Of a stretch of 64,000 bases of DNA, positions 10,661-23,564 are shown piece after piece. The translations under genes and the position numbers were made by a program. The notes under the pieces were generated by a model. It searched no databases and was not told the DNA's origin. It worked only from the letters and a program-made list of their open reading frames with translations. Where the stretch lies: contig CM052357.1 of NCBI GenBank assembly GCA_028551475.1, forward strand, positions 6,371,931 through 6,435,930, in the 5' to 3' direction. The stretch is from Casuarina equisetifolia (taxonomy: Eukaryota > Streptophyta > Magnoliopsida > Fagales > Casuarinaceae). Each line of letters starts with the position of its first letter. Position 1 is the stretch's first letter.

Positions 10661-13600
10661 ATGGGAGGAACCGAAGGCGAAGGAATTAGGAGGAGGGGTT
10701 GCTCGTGCACGAAGCATGATTTTCTACCGGAGGCGTCGTTTCAGAGCTGGGGCAACTACGGGAGGGCGCTCATGCAGACCCCGGGGAGGCTGAAAGATCG
10801 AGTCCTGACGCGCTCCCTGGAGCAGACGGAGCTCGTGGAGGTCAGGGCGCGAAGCCAGCACGACATGAAGAAGAACCTTACGTGGTGGGACCTCATGTGG
10901 TTCGGCATCGGCGCCGTCATCGGCTCCGGCATCTTCGTTCTCACCGGCCTGGAGGCCCGTGACGACGCCGGCCCCGCAGTCGTCTTGTCCTACGTTGTCT
11001 CCGGCATCTCTGCTATGCTTTCCGTCTTCTGCTACACCGAGTTTGCGGTGGAGATCCCCGTAGCAGGTACGTTCCCAGATCTAGTTTCAGTACAACTTTT
11101 CCAATCTTAACAGTCCATATGGAGAAAATCTTGGTAGGAGAACTCAGATTTAGGAGCGGAAGGAGCCGAATTTTCCTCCTTCCCTGTTTTCGTCTTTAGT
11201 TATAGTCCAAGTCGAAATTTCACTTGGCCTTATCTAAATTACTGCTCGTACGTAAGAGCTCAAGAAATTGATATTCTGTTTTGCAGTTAGATTCAAACAT
11301 CTTTCTTGTCGTCAAGCGCTTAGCTCATTGGGAACATGTCACTGCTTGAATTTGGATTTTAGTATTTAAAAAGTTAAGTCTGGTAGAAAATTTTCTTTTC
11401 TATATAAAAATATCTAATAAAATCTAAGTAATATAAATTATTTTATCACGCGGCTCTTAATCCAAAAACAAACCACTTGTCTTTTAAAAAACTGTTAGCA
11501 GGCAAAAATTCAACACTGGGCTGCAAGGGAAAAATAAATAAATAGATTGAGGTTGAAAAGTCCAGGCTGTTCCCTCGGGAGTGGTTTTTTGACTGGTTGA
11601 TTCTCTGGGTAACCCCAGATTCGAAGGAATGATGATGTTTATTTTATTTTATTTTATTTTATCTAATGGATTGTGTTTATTTTATTTTATTTTATTTAAT
11701 GGACGATGATGTTGGACATGCTGCTTGTACTCATGTTTTTTTTTTTTTTTTTGTCTGTGAATATTCTTCACTTTTATGCAGACATTTCATATAAATATAT
11801 AAATGATTTTTTTTTATTGTTCATGATTTTAATTTTTTTTTAAAGATAAGATGATATCCTAACAAATTTTGTTAATAATAACACAACTGAACGTAATAAT
11901 CATATTTTGGATAAGTATAAAGATAAAGTATAAATCTAACTTTTAGAAAAAGTAAAATGTCTTACATATCAAATTGTAATATAAAAACTTGAAATGGATT
12001 CATAAAAGTCTTATATTTTTAATAATTTTTTATAACTTCAAAAATTTTATATTTTTAATAGTTTTTTATAACTTCAAAAATTTTATAAAACATTAAGTTT
12101 AATGTAACCTTCACAAAGATACTATGTATGTTAAAGTCTAGTAGTTAAGGGGAAGTTAGTACACTCCATCCTCAATGGCTCCTTTCATGTAACTTAAGAA
12201 AATAAAAAGTTATTGTGAAAGATATATTTTTTTAATATTTAAGATGAGAGAATATGTTAAAAACTATCTAAATAATCCAATTTATAAGAAGGAAAAGTTC
12301 TACAATCAAACCAAACTTTTGATTAAAAAAAAAATTTGTCCAATATATTAGTCAATTTCTTCGTTTGCAGTTGCATAAATGATATCAAAATGGAGGCAGA
12401 AATTGTCTACGTAATACTTGATTGCATACTAGAACCAGAGTTGAACAGAAATTTTTGTTAACGTTCTTTCCCTTTCAGGTGGATCATTTGCGTACCTAAG
12501 GGTAGAGCTCGGCGATTTCATGGCGTTCATTGCCGCCGGCAACATCCTTCTCGAGTATGTGATCGGTGGAGCAGCCGTTGCCCGTTCCTGGACATCCTAC
12601 TTCGCCACACTCTGCAACCGCTCGCCTAATGATTTCCGCATTCTAGCCCATGGTCTCTCGCCTGATTACAGAGAGCTTGATCCCATAGCTGTTGTTGTCA
12701 TCTCCGTCATTTGTATCCTTGCAGTCCTCAGCACCAAGGGCTCTTCGCGTTTCAATTACATCGCTTCCATCTTCCACGTCGTCATCATCGTCTTCATCAT
12801 CGTCGCCGGCCTCATTAAAGCCGATGTCAAGAATTACACCCCATTTAACCCTTTCGGGGTCCGTGGCATCTTTCAGGCGTCGGCAGTGCTCTTCTTCGCT
12901 TATGTTGGATTTGATGCTGTCTCAACCATGGCTGAGGAAACAAAGAACCCCGGCCGGGACATCCCTATTGGGCTCGTCGGCTCGATGGTTATCACTACAG
13001 TGGCGTACTGTTTAATGGCGGTGACACTCTGCCTTATGCAGCCATATGGAAAAATTAATGCGGATGCTCCATTTTCTGTGGCATTCCAAGCTGTTGGCAT
13101 GGATTGGGCAAAGTACGTTGTTGCCGCGGGAGCATTGAAAGGAATGACGACCGTTTTGCTGGTGAGTGCCGTCGGTCAAGCCCGATATCTCACACATATT
13201 GCACGAACCCACATGTTGCCTCCATGGTTGGCCATTGTCAACGAGAGAACAGGGACACCGGTGAATGCCACGGTGGTCATGCTCGTAGCCACAGCAGTCA
13301 TTGCCTTCTTCACTAGCCTCGGTATTCTCGCCAATCTTCTATCCATCTCAACACTGTTCATCTTCATGCTTGTGGCCGTTGCCCTCCTTGTCCGCCGGTA
13401 CTATGCCACCGGAGTCACAACAAAAGCAAACCATGTCAAGTTCGTCGTGTTCCTTGTGCTAATACTTGGGTCTTCAATCGGAACTGCTATTTACTGGGCC
13501 ACCAGTAAAGAGGGGTGGATCGGGTACGTGATAACTGGCCCAATTTGGCTAGTCGGAACCTTGGGGCTTTGGATTTTTGTTCCACAAGCAAGAAAGCCGA

Positions 13601-13860
13601 AAACCTGGGGGGTGCCATTGGTGCCATTGCTACCATCTCTATCCATCGCCATCAATATTTTCCTTCTCGGGTCGATAGATAGAGCATCATTCGCCAGGTT
13701 TGGTGTATGGACTCTGGTAATCTTGATTTATTATTTCTTCATCGGATTGCATGCATCCTATGACACAGCCATGGAGTCTGGCAAAGGCGGGCAGGGGAAG
13801 ACTGTTGAAGACGGTCTTGCAACAGGGGACAATGGGGCAACAGGTGACAGTGGCTACTAA
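10661..13860 (+). CDS. CAT1: Cationic amino acid transporter, CAT1/5/8 type
   Basis: Membrane importer of cationic and other amino acids (APC superfamily, plant CAT family). Two exons, 10661-11066 and 12479-13860, join across a GT-AG intron inside a glycine codon and give 595 aa, close to the usual length of this clade. The ATG at 10661 is chosen because the conserved N-terminus starts there; the frame stays open further upstream. An N-terminal cytosolic stretch (about 1-72) precedes the first membrane segment, which carries the APC-type signature GIGAVIGSGIFVLTG (82-96). About 14 hydrophobic segments follow, including FFAYVGFDAVSTMAEETKNP, which is typical of the family. The Gly-rich C-tail is short and polar. 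Plasma membrane or tonoplast location cannot be told from sequence. No frameshift or missing segment is seen. The exact orthologue within CAT1, CAT5 and CAT8 is unresolved, so the symbol is provisional. Confidence 0.93.
11638..11698. repeat. TTTTA pentanucleotide repeats in the CAT intron
   Basis: Two short runs of ttttattttattt (about 11638-11662 and 11676-11698) are separated by a few bases. A homopolymer T run follows near 11738-11752. These are simple intronic repeats. Confidence 0.85.
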
Positions 13861-15690
13861 AGGAGTTTCTACTAAGTGTGTTATTCCTATGTGTGTAGTT
13901 GATGTGCATAACAATGTTACAAAGAAGACTTAGGTGTTTCTTTTCTTTTTTTTGGGGGGGGATAATAAGTGTTTATTAGTGAAGACTGGTTTGCAGCTAT
14001 TTATATATATAGAGTTTCATTGCAGTGAAAACCTTTTACTACTCAGACTTTCCATCTTTGTCGTTCACATTCAAAAGATAAAGTTACATACCAGACTAAG
14101 AGTACATATGCATTTTTATACGTAGTCCTGTAGAGAATTTACAGGAAGAAAACTACCAATTTTAGAAGTGAAGAAACCTTCTAAACAATAACCAATAACA
14201 TTGCCTAGGATAGTAACATTTTTCAACAATTCCTTGTAGAAGATAAGTCAACATATTTTAGAACTGGAATTCAGGATAGCTTTCCTTGATTTAGTCATCA
14301 ACTTTAAAAGTAAAAAATTAAAAAAATTAAAAAATTTTAAAAAAATAAAATAAATAAAAAAATTAAAAAATTAAAAAAATAAAAGCAAGTATACAACCTT
14401 TATCTTCCACTTTTGGTTTCCAACGAGCCCATTTTCTCCCATTTCCCAAGTTCAACAATCATCATATTTAACTTAGTTCATATTCAAACTCTAAACCATC
14501 ATTCAAAGAGGTAAAATTTAAATGTCAAAAGAGTTGCTCTGTACAAAACCTCTCCAATAAAGAGAGGTGCAAAGTAACACTATTTAGAGTGTTAAAATTA
14601 TAATGTATCTTTTTGTTAACTAAAAAGAAAAAAATACATATTATGAGATTCATAACCTTAATAATTCTATTGTCAATTAGTTGCTAATTCAATAATGAGC
14701 TAGTACGACTTAGAATCATAAAGCCTTAGGTTCAAGACAGAGGTGTGTATATAAAAAGAAAAGTTCTATACAAAACATAATGTTATGCAAGTTTATGCCC
14801 TAGTTTTTGGCAACTCAGCAATTGTTTAAGAAGCCATCAACTTTTTTTCTCTCTTTAAGAAACAACAAGAAGTTAAAGGCCATTTTAGGAAAATGGAATA
14901 AAAAATCTCCATAATTAGACATGCAATTTTACCTTCCAGGGACAGCATTAAGTCTCAGTTTTGATACGAAGTTGCTCATTCAAAAGCTATTTTCCTCTAT
15001 CATCTCCCCAGTCGAGGAGTTGCTTTTCATCTGTCTATTCTCACCTGTTCTTGCTAGCTTCCTTCAAAGGTATGCATGCTTTCAAATTTATAATTCTTTT
15101 TTCTTTAAAATTGTGTTCGTTCATACAACAGTCGCGCTTTCTTTCATAGCCAATCCTTTTTGTTTCTTTCCTAGTCTGACTCCATCATTCTTTTCTTGTT
15201 CTTACGGTATGATTTTGGACCCCTTGAAATACTTATGCACGAAAGTTAGCACTTAGTCACAAAATGATTGGTTATGGTATTTGCATTCACGATGCTACTA
15301 AACTTATTCCCAAACAGCAAAAATGAAGAATGGTCATTAATCGAACCCCTATCTTTTGTTACAAGCAGTTAACTCAAGCATGTGAATTGTGTATGGTTGT
15401 CATTCTATTTGATCTAGATTGAGTTACACAGATGATGGTAAATTTGGTAAAGAAGAAGGAACAGGGAAATGCATGTAGCCTTGCCTTCCCAGTAATCCAT
15501 GTTTTTTGGGGTTTCATTTGTATTACCCAAAATATAAAAATGATGTAAATCTTATCAAACCCCAGTCTGGAGCAAAATATTTCACTATGAGCTCTCCCTG
15601 TTCCATACATTTGATGATAGTGTGCTTTTCGAGTTTAGGTCGACATCATTATGTAATAAGCCTCACAGTCTAAACAAAGTAGATACAAAT
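13861..15690. other. Intergenic region downstream of the transporter
   Basis: AT-rich DNA containing the transporter's 3' end and an A/T simple-sequence block (about 14308-14395, aaaaattaaaaaa-type). A plus-strand frame of 111 codons (14921-15256) has phenylalanine-rich, non-protein-like composition and is not called a gene. Confidence 0.5.
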
Positions 15691-15692
15691 GG

Positions 15693-15790
15693 ACAAGTTA
15701 AAATTCAATGGATCTTCTACTAGATTTTTGGTTGACAATGGAGCTTCACTTGTTATTATGCCAAACCATGTGCCAGCCTCGGCCGTATGC
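15693..15790 (+). pseudogene. LTR-retrotransposon aspartic protease relic
   Basis: A short open stretch reads FNGSSTRFLVDNGASLVIMP. This fits the active-site neighbourhood of retroelement pepsin-like proteases (D-S/T-G-A, here D-N-G-A, preceded by hydrophobic residues). Stops and unrelated sequence lie on both sides, so only a fragment of a gag-pol polyprotein remains. Ty3/Gypsy type is my guess from the flanking pattern; the element type is not proven. Confidence 0.6.
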
Positions 15791-16216
15791 CTTACATGAA
15801 CTCTCACCATTTTACTTTCTTTCATTTGGTTGTGTTTCAAGATGATATACTAAGTATCATAAAAAGAGAAACAATAGTTATAAAAGGGGTGAACACCCCC
15901 CCTCTCCCTCTTAAAGAAAAAAAAGAAACAGAGAAAGATGCACCTAATGCACCTCTTTCGTCGTTCGTTAGACCAAATCCTGTTCACTTGTTTTTTTTTT
16001 TTTTTGATTGAGAAAATAGGTTTGAGGACTTTCTGAAAATGAAGTTAGTACTATCATTCTTGGTCAAGTAGGCACTCTGTTGTGCCTAAACACACAAACA
16101 CAACGCGGAACAGAGCAAGCTCTGCATGCTGAAACGGGGCATGCAGAGCAAGCAGTGCACTCACTCCATGTTCCCGACCAGCGCACAGACTCAGCCAACA
16201 CAGCAAGAAGACTGAC
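15791..16216. other. Intergenic spacer
   Basis: No gene is recognised. It includes a C-rich/A-rich low-complexity patch (15890-15940) and a T run (15990-16005). Confidence 0.5.
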
Positions 16217-17376
16217 CTGCAGAAGCATTGACATTTATCTAAAGCGACATATAATCATAGGACATCACAAAACTACTATAATCACGAACCCTTTGTTTTC
16301 CCTTTCTGATTTCTTTGTAATGCCTTTGACTTGGATAGAACCATCCTTCTTCTGATGCATCTCTCACCAGCCATTTAGGTTTATAATAGATGCTTCTTTC
16401 AAAGTTAAGTTAGAAAATATCCCCCAAAAGCTTCCACTATCAGTAAGTGAGCTTATGATGCGTATCATGTATATACTAAAACTGTTTGCCCCAGATGTCA
16501 AGCCCAAAACCATACATGAATCGAAAATTGAAACTTATCATAAGGGAGATTCAAAACTGTTACTACCATACAAATATAGCTCTCACACTACCATACAAAT
16601 TTATCTTTCACACCATGTTAGTTACCATCAATTGGCATTATATGTCAACCCCATAAACATACCAACACAATGCTCGTCTCCTAGGTAGGCTTGTCAGGTA
16701 ACAGTGAACCAAACACAGATTACATGTGCAGAATAACTGAACAAATGAATGGAGATTACTAAGATACGGACCTGAGCATAAGAGACAACTACATTCCATT
16801 TGATGCCAGAGACAACAACAATTTGGCCAATAGTATGTATTTCATGCGCAAAATAGGCAACCAATAGAAGGATTAAATGTCCTTTGTTTTATATCCTCTA
16901 GTTAGACGACTTGATTCATAGACCACAGTTAAACCAACTTGCTTATTGTTCTCCATAATTCTTTGGATACGTGGAAGGTTGTTGTTTCGGTGCACCACCA
17001 AGAATGAAATATAAGAGCCGTCTCGTACTAAGGTGGTCATGGACTAGAATGAAATACAAAAGCCGTCTCATACTAAGGTGGTAATACACTAGAAAAGCTG
17101 GAGTTTTAATCAAAAAATTCCTCCTGCTTCCATTTAATTTGTGGTTAACAAGCATGGAAGGTGACATAAGCCAAAAAAAAAAAAGCAAGGGTGATTTTAC
17201 TCTCTAGCTAACATATGTAACAAATATTTCAAGAGTGATTTAAATCCCAATCAAAAAAAATCATACCTAGTGAAAATGGTGTGGATACTGCAAAAGTAGA
17301 AGGATCCTTTGTTTCTCCCAGTAGAGTACATTCCACTTTCAAAACTTTACCAACCAATGTCTTCATGCTTTGGCCA
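16217..17376 (-). pseudogene. Displaced copy of AIR9 exon 11 and most of intron 11
   Basis: Matches 49109-50302 of the AIR9 gene base for base over long stretches, in the same orientation. It covers most of AIR9 intron 11 and nearly all of exon 11 (17267-17376 here). The copied exon keeps the splice-donor dinucleotide at its 3' end but carries a 4-nt duplication (ccaaccaa instead of ccaa) that shifts the frame, so it cannot code. Intron sequence is included, so it arose by DNA duplication and not by retrotransposition. It ends 34 bp from the stop codon of the TNL gene and probably supplies that gene's 3' UTR. Confidence 0.85.
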
Positions 17377-17410
17377 TTGTTGTACACACAATACCACTTC
17401 ATCAATTCTA

Positions 17411-20400
17411 CTAATAGTTGCCCACATCCAAAGAAAATTCAAACTCCTCAAGTTCTTTCAATTCTAGTCCATTGGGAGAAATGCTATTAAGAACATCAAA
17501 GAACTCTAAAACATCACTGTCATGCATTAAACGCACTTCACACTCCTTTATCTCCACATTCGAGCTATTTGATACAATTGAAACCCCAAGGTTGTGAAAG
17601 CTGTCAAAATCCAGACCTTGGTTCCAATTCTTATATGGTATATACGCCCAAAATCCATTGGTGCCAATAGAACGGGCTTCGGGAATAGAAAGGACCAAGG
17701 GTTGTTTTTGACTAACATTGACATGAAATTGACAAACAAACTCTGGGAACCTATCCTCATAGACTTTATAAACAACAAATAGAGCATATCCCTTCCAATC
17801 CTCAATATCCACATCTTGACAACTTTGGAATTCTCCAAAGTACATGCTTAGTGCTTGTTTAGTACTTCTTTGATGGAACCACTCTGGGATTTCAAATCTC
17901 ACTGTAGGGCCCCATGACACCGTATTTCCAAGATTGTCAACCTAAAGAAGAAAACATATAAGAAAAAGAAGTTAATTGCAATATTTTAATTATTATACAA
18001 CATTAACTTCATAGTCAGCAAGCACCTTGCTCACTAGTGAATAGGCGCTGTTACTATTCCAAAATTGTTCAATACCCTGAGGGTGTATAAGTCAATGCGT
18101 GAGTTAAAAAAAAAAAGGTATTAAGTTCGACACCTTGAAGGTGTGAAAGTGGGTTTATGAGTTAAAAAAAAAACTATACGAAGACATTAACTTCATATTC
18201 ATTACAAAAGAATGTTACAGATATTAGATAGGATAATAAGCTACTCACGACTCCAATAGGACATCGGGGATGCAATTGGATAAGCTTGTAAGGTGTGCCA
18301 TTGTAACCATCAATGGTAGTTGCAGAAAACCAAACACAAACACTGTAGTATACCCAGGAAATCTCCATGTCCGTTTGGTCATAAATCATCTCCAACAATG
18401 GACATTCACGTACCAGTAACTGCTTCAAGTTTAATGGAAGCTTTGGCAATTCTTTTAGCTGTCTACATCCATCTAAGTCAAGCCTTTGAAGATTAAAAAG
18501 CAAACATAAGCTATCTGTCAATGTCGTAAACTTATTCTTACCTAAACCCAACCAACCACCAAACGATGAAAAAATAAGATCATTGTGGATCGTTCCATCA
18601 AATAAAAGGCAATCACTCAAATCTATTGTTTGTAAACTACCTAAGACCCAAGGGAATGCAACTGATTGAAGGCATTGACACTCTCGTAAGTCAACTATTC
18701 TAATCTTGGGAAGTTGACCTAGAAATTCTGGTATTCTTGTAAATCTATTTCCTGAGAGAATTAAATCCATAAGTGAGGGGAGACTAACATCGCCAGGAAA
18801 TGATTCATCTGACAGGTTGCAGTAACTCAAATCTAGATATGTTAAAGATCTTAAATTTGCAAGCCAATTAGGGATCAAAAACCAAGGAGGATTTGAGCCA
18901 CTACACTGATAGAACTCAGTAGGGTAACATAAGATATCTTGTGGTGGTTTGGTTGCCTCTCTCCTTCCGTATCTAGACAAAAAAAGTTCTTCAAGGGATG
19001 ACAAACTTTGAAATGATAAAGGTAACATTTTAATAGCAGTCCCAGTCAAATCAAGTTGCCGAAGGGAATTCATGTTACCCGTAACTTCTGGAAACTTCTT
19101 AAGTTTTAAGCACCCACAAAGATAAAGTTCCTCAAGCGATTCCAAGCTAATCTCCTCCGGAAGCCTCTTAAGACTTTTGCAATCTTCTAGATTCAAGTAT
19201 ACAAGCCGTTTAAGATTTCCAATAGATGAGTGGACCTTTCGCAAACTTGTACATCTTGAAAGGTTTATTTCCTTAATGTTTGGGACTCCACTGAAGTCTG
19301 GTGTCTCCATCAAGCCTTTTGAACTCTCAAGGTTAATGTACCTTAATTTGTCAAGAGTCTGTTATAAAATAACATAAGGTTAAAAAAAAAAGACTAAGAT
19401 CCAAAAGGCAAAGAAAAAAAATTATGCATAGGCTAGAATCCCACCTTCATTCCAGGCCAAAGTTGCTTGATACAGCTACCTGGCATTATGAGCTCAACAA
19501 GATTAGTTGGTCGAAAACTTCTCCGTAAGGATGATAAAGGGTATCCCCACCATTCCAAAACACGTAACTCATTACTTAACATAAGTTTCGAATGATTTCC
19601 ATTCCATGTTAGACAATCTAAATTCTTAGAGTCCTTATCATAAAACCTACCATTCATACCCTTTATCACAAGTGTTGTCAACCTTACGAGTTTGGAGAAA
19701 CCTTCCAAACTTAATTGTTCTTGTTTTTGTAAAGGAAATTTTAAGACAATCCCTTCTACTGCATCAGTACCCTACAAACCAAGAAAAATGAAATTATTGT
19801 CATTAGAATATATAAGCAAAACATGAAAACAATGATATGAAATCTACTTCTTTTCTTATGTTTATACCAAAACCACTTACCGTCTTATTTTTCAATACAT
19901 GAACAATATCATCAGGATAGAACAATCTGCTTCGTTTGCCTGGCTTTCTTGGATCCTCAAGATGGACTATTCGTTGCCCCATTTTTTGTATCAAATTATG
20001 CATTTGAAATTGTTCAGATTCAGAGAATTCCAAGAGAGATTTATGTCTTAGAACATCAATACAAAATTCTGGATGATGACCAAGACTTTTCCATATAGGG
20101 ATAACACGATGTACATCCATTCCGTTAAATAAACACGCAACATCTAAAAACAACTTCTTTGATGCATCATCCAACCCAATATAACTTATTTCCAATTTAT
20201 CCAAAATTTGACCATAAGGATTTGCTTCTAAGATGTCACAAACACTATTCCATACTTGCATTGCCTTACCAACCAAGGATAAACCTATAAGTTTAATAGC
20301 CAAAGGAAGACCTCCAGCATATCTCGTAATTTTCTTTGATAATTCCACAAAATTTTCCTTAGGTTCAAGTTTGTTGAAGACTTGCCAACAAAAAAGTTGT

Positions 20401-21557
20401 AGGGCATTCTTTTGATTCAATAGTTTAACCTCATAAACTTCACTTACCCATGACTTCAAGAATTGACAATCTCTACTAGTTATGACAATTCTACTATTTT
20501 TACCAAACCAATTCGAACTTCCTACTAATGCTTCCATTTGGTCTTGATTTACATCATCTAAAACCATCAAAACTTTTTTGTTAGATAATCTCATTGCTAA
20601 CAAGTTAGTTCCATAATAATCATTCCATATCATTTTGTTATGTTCCTTCAAGATCTCATGGATAATTTGTTGCTGCAACTCTTCTACACAACAACTCTGG
20701 TTATTTTTTGTCCCAGAAATGAAGCAACTAGCTTCAAATTTACAACAAATTGTGTGATAAAGAACCTTTGCCAAAGTTGTTTTACCAACTCCACCCATTC
20801 CATGAATCCCTATATACTGAACGTCATCCATTTCCAAATGAAGTAAGGATATTAGTTCCATCACCTGAGATTCTATACCAATAAGATTTTTAAAGATCTC
20901 TGATGAGTTCAAATGCAATCCACAAAATATCTTTGCAGTAATTTGTTCAACAATAGTTGCTTCAGAACTGTATAATGACAATAGTTAGGATTAAAGTCAA
21001 AAGAAACAAACTTCAAATTCAACAAAGTTTGTGTAATGAATTAAATACCTATCATGTACATGCCATCCAGCGATCCCACCTACTTCATTTAATGCGGCTC
21101 TCCATGCTTCCCTTTGCTCTTCATCAACCTTGGGGTCTTCCCTATGTCTATCAAAAGCTTTTGCAAAGGTCTTTTTCTGCTTCCTAACATCAGAAGGATC
21201 CACATGATAGAAAATGGGCAAAACTTTTAAGCCAAACTTTCTCTTGCATTCCATGATTGTGTTCAGCTCTTTCAAGCACCATTTAGAGAATGCGAAGGTC
21301 TTTGAGATAACAACAATCGCATATTGAGATTCTTTAATTGCCTTCAAAAGTTCTTCAGAAATGGAGTTTCCTGGTTCTATTTTTTCATTGTCTCTAAAGA
21401 CATTAAAGCCCCTCTGCTTCAAAGCGGCATGCAAATGATCCGTAAAACCCATGCGGGTGTCTTCACCACGAAAACTGAGGAAAACATCATAAGTCGATGG
21501 AGTTGTCGAAGAAGAAAGAGATGAGGATGAAGGGGTTCTCTGAGTGCTCAAGGCCAT
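17411..21557 (-). CDS. TIR-NBS-LRR (TNL) disease resistance protein with C-terminal C-JID-like domain
   Basis: Intracellular immune receptor. Five exons, 21557-21049, 20967-19881, 19771-19445, 19358-18249 and 17941-17411, join at GT-AG sites and give 1187 aa in one frame. TIR domain: residues about 22-165 (YDVFLSFRGEDTR; likely NADase glutamate E97 within WCLKEL). NB-ARC: P-loop GMGGVGKTT 226-234, kinase-2 VLMVLDDVN at about 302-310, RNBS-B SRIVITSRD 328-336, GLPLAI 389-394, and an MHD-position triplet reading MHN (491-493). Leucine-rich repeats fill exons 3-4 (about 580-980). The last exon begins with a PEWF-containing C-JID (post-LRR) domain. The ATG at 21557 gives the usual Ser/Thr-rich TNL N-terminus. 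No premature stop is seen, so it looks functional. Effector specificity cannot be deduced. Confidence 0.93.
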
Positions 21558-21668
21558 TATTGGAGGATACTTGTAGGCTTGTTTAACTTGGGGCTAATTT
21601 GAAGAATTGGGAGCTTGCACGCTTGTTTAATAATGAGGCTCGATAGATTGGGTCTGCCTTTCTTGGGT

Positions 21669-21678
21669 GACACGTGGC
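21669..21678. promoter_or_regulatory. G-box/ABRE-like motif
   Basis: gacacgtggc, the classic ACGT-core element bound by bZIP and bHLH factors in plants. It is upstream of the TNL gene. Motif evidence only. Confidence 0.4.
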
Positions 21679-21835
21679 ACAACTATAATCTTGCATATGT
21701 TTATGGGACGCATCTTATCAAATTAAGCACCCAAATTAAAGAGTTCTGTCCTTTCCCACGGCGAAAGTTCGCCATTGCTTTTATGTCACAACGATATTCT
21801 TCCGCGTTCATGGCATCCTCCCCTTGTGAAAAAGT

Positions 21836-21841
21836 GGTCAA
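21836..21841 (-). promoter_or_regulatory. W-box (TTGACC)
   Basis: Read on the minus strand, TTGACC is the core site of WRKY factors, which commonly control immune receptor genes. Motif evidence only. Confidence 0.4.
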
Positions 21842-22602
21842 CATGTGAAGTGTCGAGTTTTCATTATAAAAGAAAGTGTGGCTGGGGAAAGATTGCCATT
21901 GCCTAACAGTTGCCACAGAAACTTTGGCATTTATTAATTTTGCATTGTGTTAAGACAAACTAGTTCTACTAACTTTTTAAAAATTATTCTTCAATAAAAA
22001 GTGATTTGTCAATACTATTGGAATCATATAAACATTTTTAAACTAAAACTTTGTACAAAATTTTAGTTTCACAAAAGCAACATTAACAAATGAAATAAAT
22101 TTTTTTACAATAATATTATTGCAATAATCAGATCTTACCAATATATTGTGAGCAAAAAAAATCTATCATATTTTAGGAATTAAGAGATAAATTTATTTTC
22201 TTAATCCAGATTAATATTAAGATCCTCTAGTAAACCGAACGGTCCATAAAAGATGAAGGGCATTTTCAGAGTAAACAAACAAGTAGTTTTTTCATGGCTC
22301 CCCATTTCTCGTGTACAGGAAATATAAAGGACACTAGGGCTTACGTCATGCACTGACATCGTCCTATTTATTCTATCTGTATTCCCCAGCTGTTTGATTC
22401 GAGGGAAACGCATCGCGTGGGCAACAAGGCAATAAAGGGTGGAATCAGAGCACTTTCATCGTACGAATATTGATATATCCATGCCAATCAATCAACGTTT
22501 TGGACAGAAAGCATGAAAACTCGGCAAGATAAGAATTTCCTTTAATTTCCTCGAACGTGTCGCCGAAGTTGTGCTGTGGAAAGCAGAGATTCGCAGGTTG
22601 GG

Positions 22603-23564
22603 CCGTTAATAGTGCGACGGCAATATTCACCCATTTTCTCGAATCAAGCATCCAAAATATCTCTCTTTCTTTTGAATCAAAGAGTTAAAAAAACGGCAAC
22701 ATGAGAAATTGTCGAGGTTCCACTCAAAAAGAAAAGCATTGACATTGCAATGAATTACTGTTTGTTTGATTACTTTTACATATGTTAAGAATAAACAATA
22801 TATATAAGAAAACATATATAATAAAATTTAAAACTCATAGGGACCATTAATAGTGCGACGGCAATATTCATCCATTCTCTCAAATCAAGCATCCAAAATA
22901 TCTCTCTTTCTTTTGAATCAAAGAGTTAAAAAGTGGGCGACATAAAAAATTGTTGAGGTTCCACTTAAAAAGAAAGGCACTGGCATTGCAATGAATCACT
23001 GTCTATTTGATTACTTTTACATACGTTAAGAATAAACAATACATATAAGAAGACATATATAATAAAATTTAAAACTCATAGGGGCCATTAATAGTGCGAC
23101 GACAATATTCATCCATTCTCTCAAATCAAGCATTCAAAATATCTCTCTTTCTTTTGAATCAAAGAGTTAAAAAGTGGGCGACATGGGAAATTGTTGAGGT
23201 TCCACTCAAAAAGAAAGGCATTGGCATTACAATGAATCACTGTTTGTTTGATTACTTTTACATACGTTAAGAATAAAAAATATATATAAGAAGACATATA
23301 TAATAAAATTTAAAACTCATAGGGGCCATTAATAGTGCGACGACAATATTCACCCATTCTCTCAAATCAAGCATCCAAAATATCTCTCTTTCTTTTGAAT
23401 CAAAGAGTTAAAAAGTGGGCGACATGGGAAATTGTCGAGGTTCCACTAAAAAAGAAAGGCACTGACATTACGATAAATCACTGTATGTTTGATTACTTTT
23501 ACATACGTTAAGAAAAAACAATACATATAAGAAGACATATATAATAAAATTTAAAACTCATAGC
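22603..23564. repeat. Tandem array, four copies of a 241-bp unit
   Basis: The landmark ttaatagtgcgacg occurs at about 22606, 22847, 23088 and 23329, an exact 241-bp period. The last unit ends near 23564. Copy 1 is the most diverged; copies 2-4 are nearly identical to each other, which implies recent expansion or homogenisation. There is no long open frame. The array lies about 1 kb upstream of the TNL start codon. Confidence 0.95.

Larger units (their letters stand above)
21558..22602 (-). promoter_or_regulatory. Upstream region of the TNL gene
   Basis: This is the interval between the TNL start codon and the 241-bp tandem array. It has no coding feature I can support. A G-box/ABRE-like gacacgtggc (21669-21678) and a W-box core, TTGACC on the minus strand (21836-21841), lie 112 and 279 bp upstream of the ATG. 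Both are short and common motifs. Confidence 0.45.

Noticed and set aside
12692..13367. Several open frames on both strands inside the transporter
   Set aside because: They overlap exon 2 of the transporter, whose frame is the one with membrane segments and family motifs.
14921..15256. Possible small membrane protein (111 codons, +)
   Set aside because: Phe/Ser-rich composition typical of T-rich non-coding DNA, with no family motif and no splice or promoter support.
22603..23564. CRISPR-like array
   Set aside because: Repeats are 241 bp and directly adjacent with no unique spacers, and the DNA is plant nuclear.
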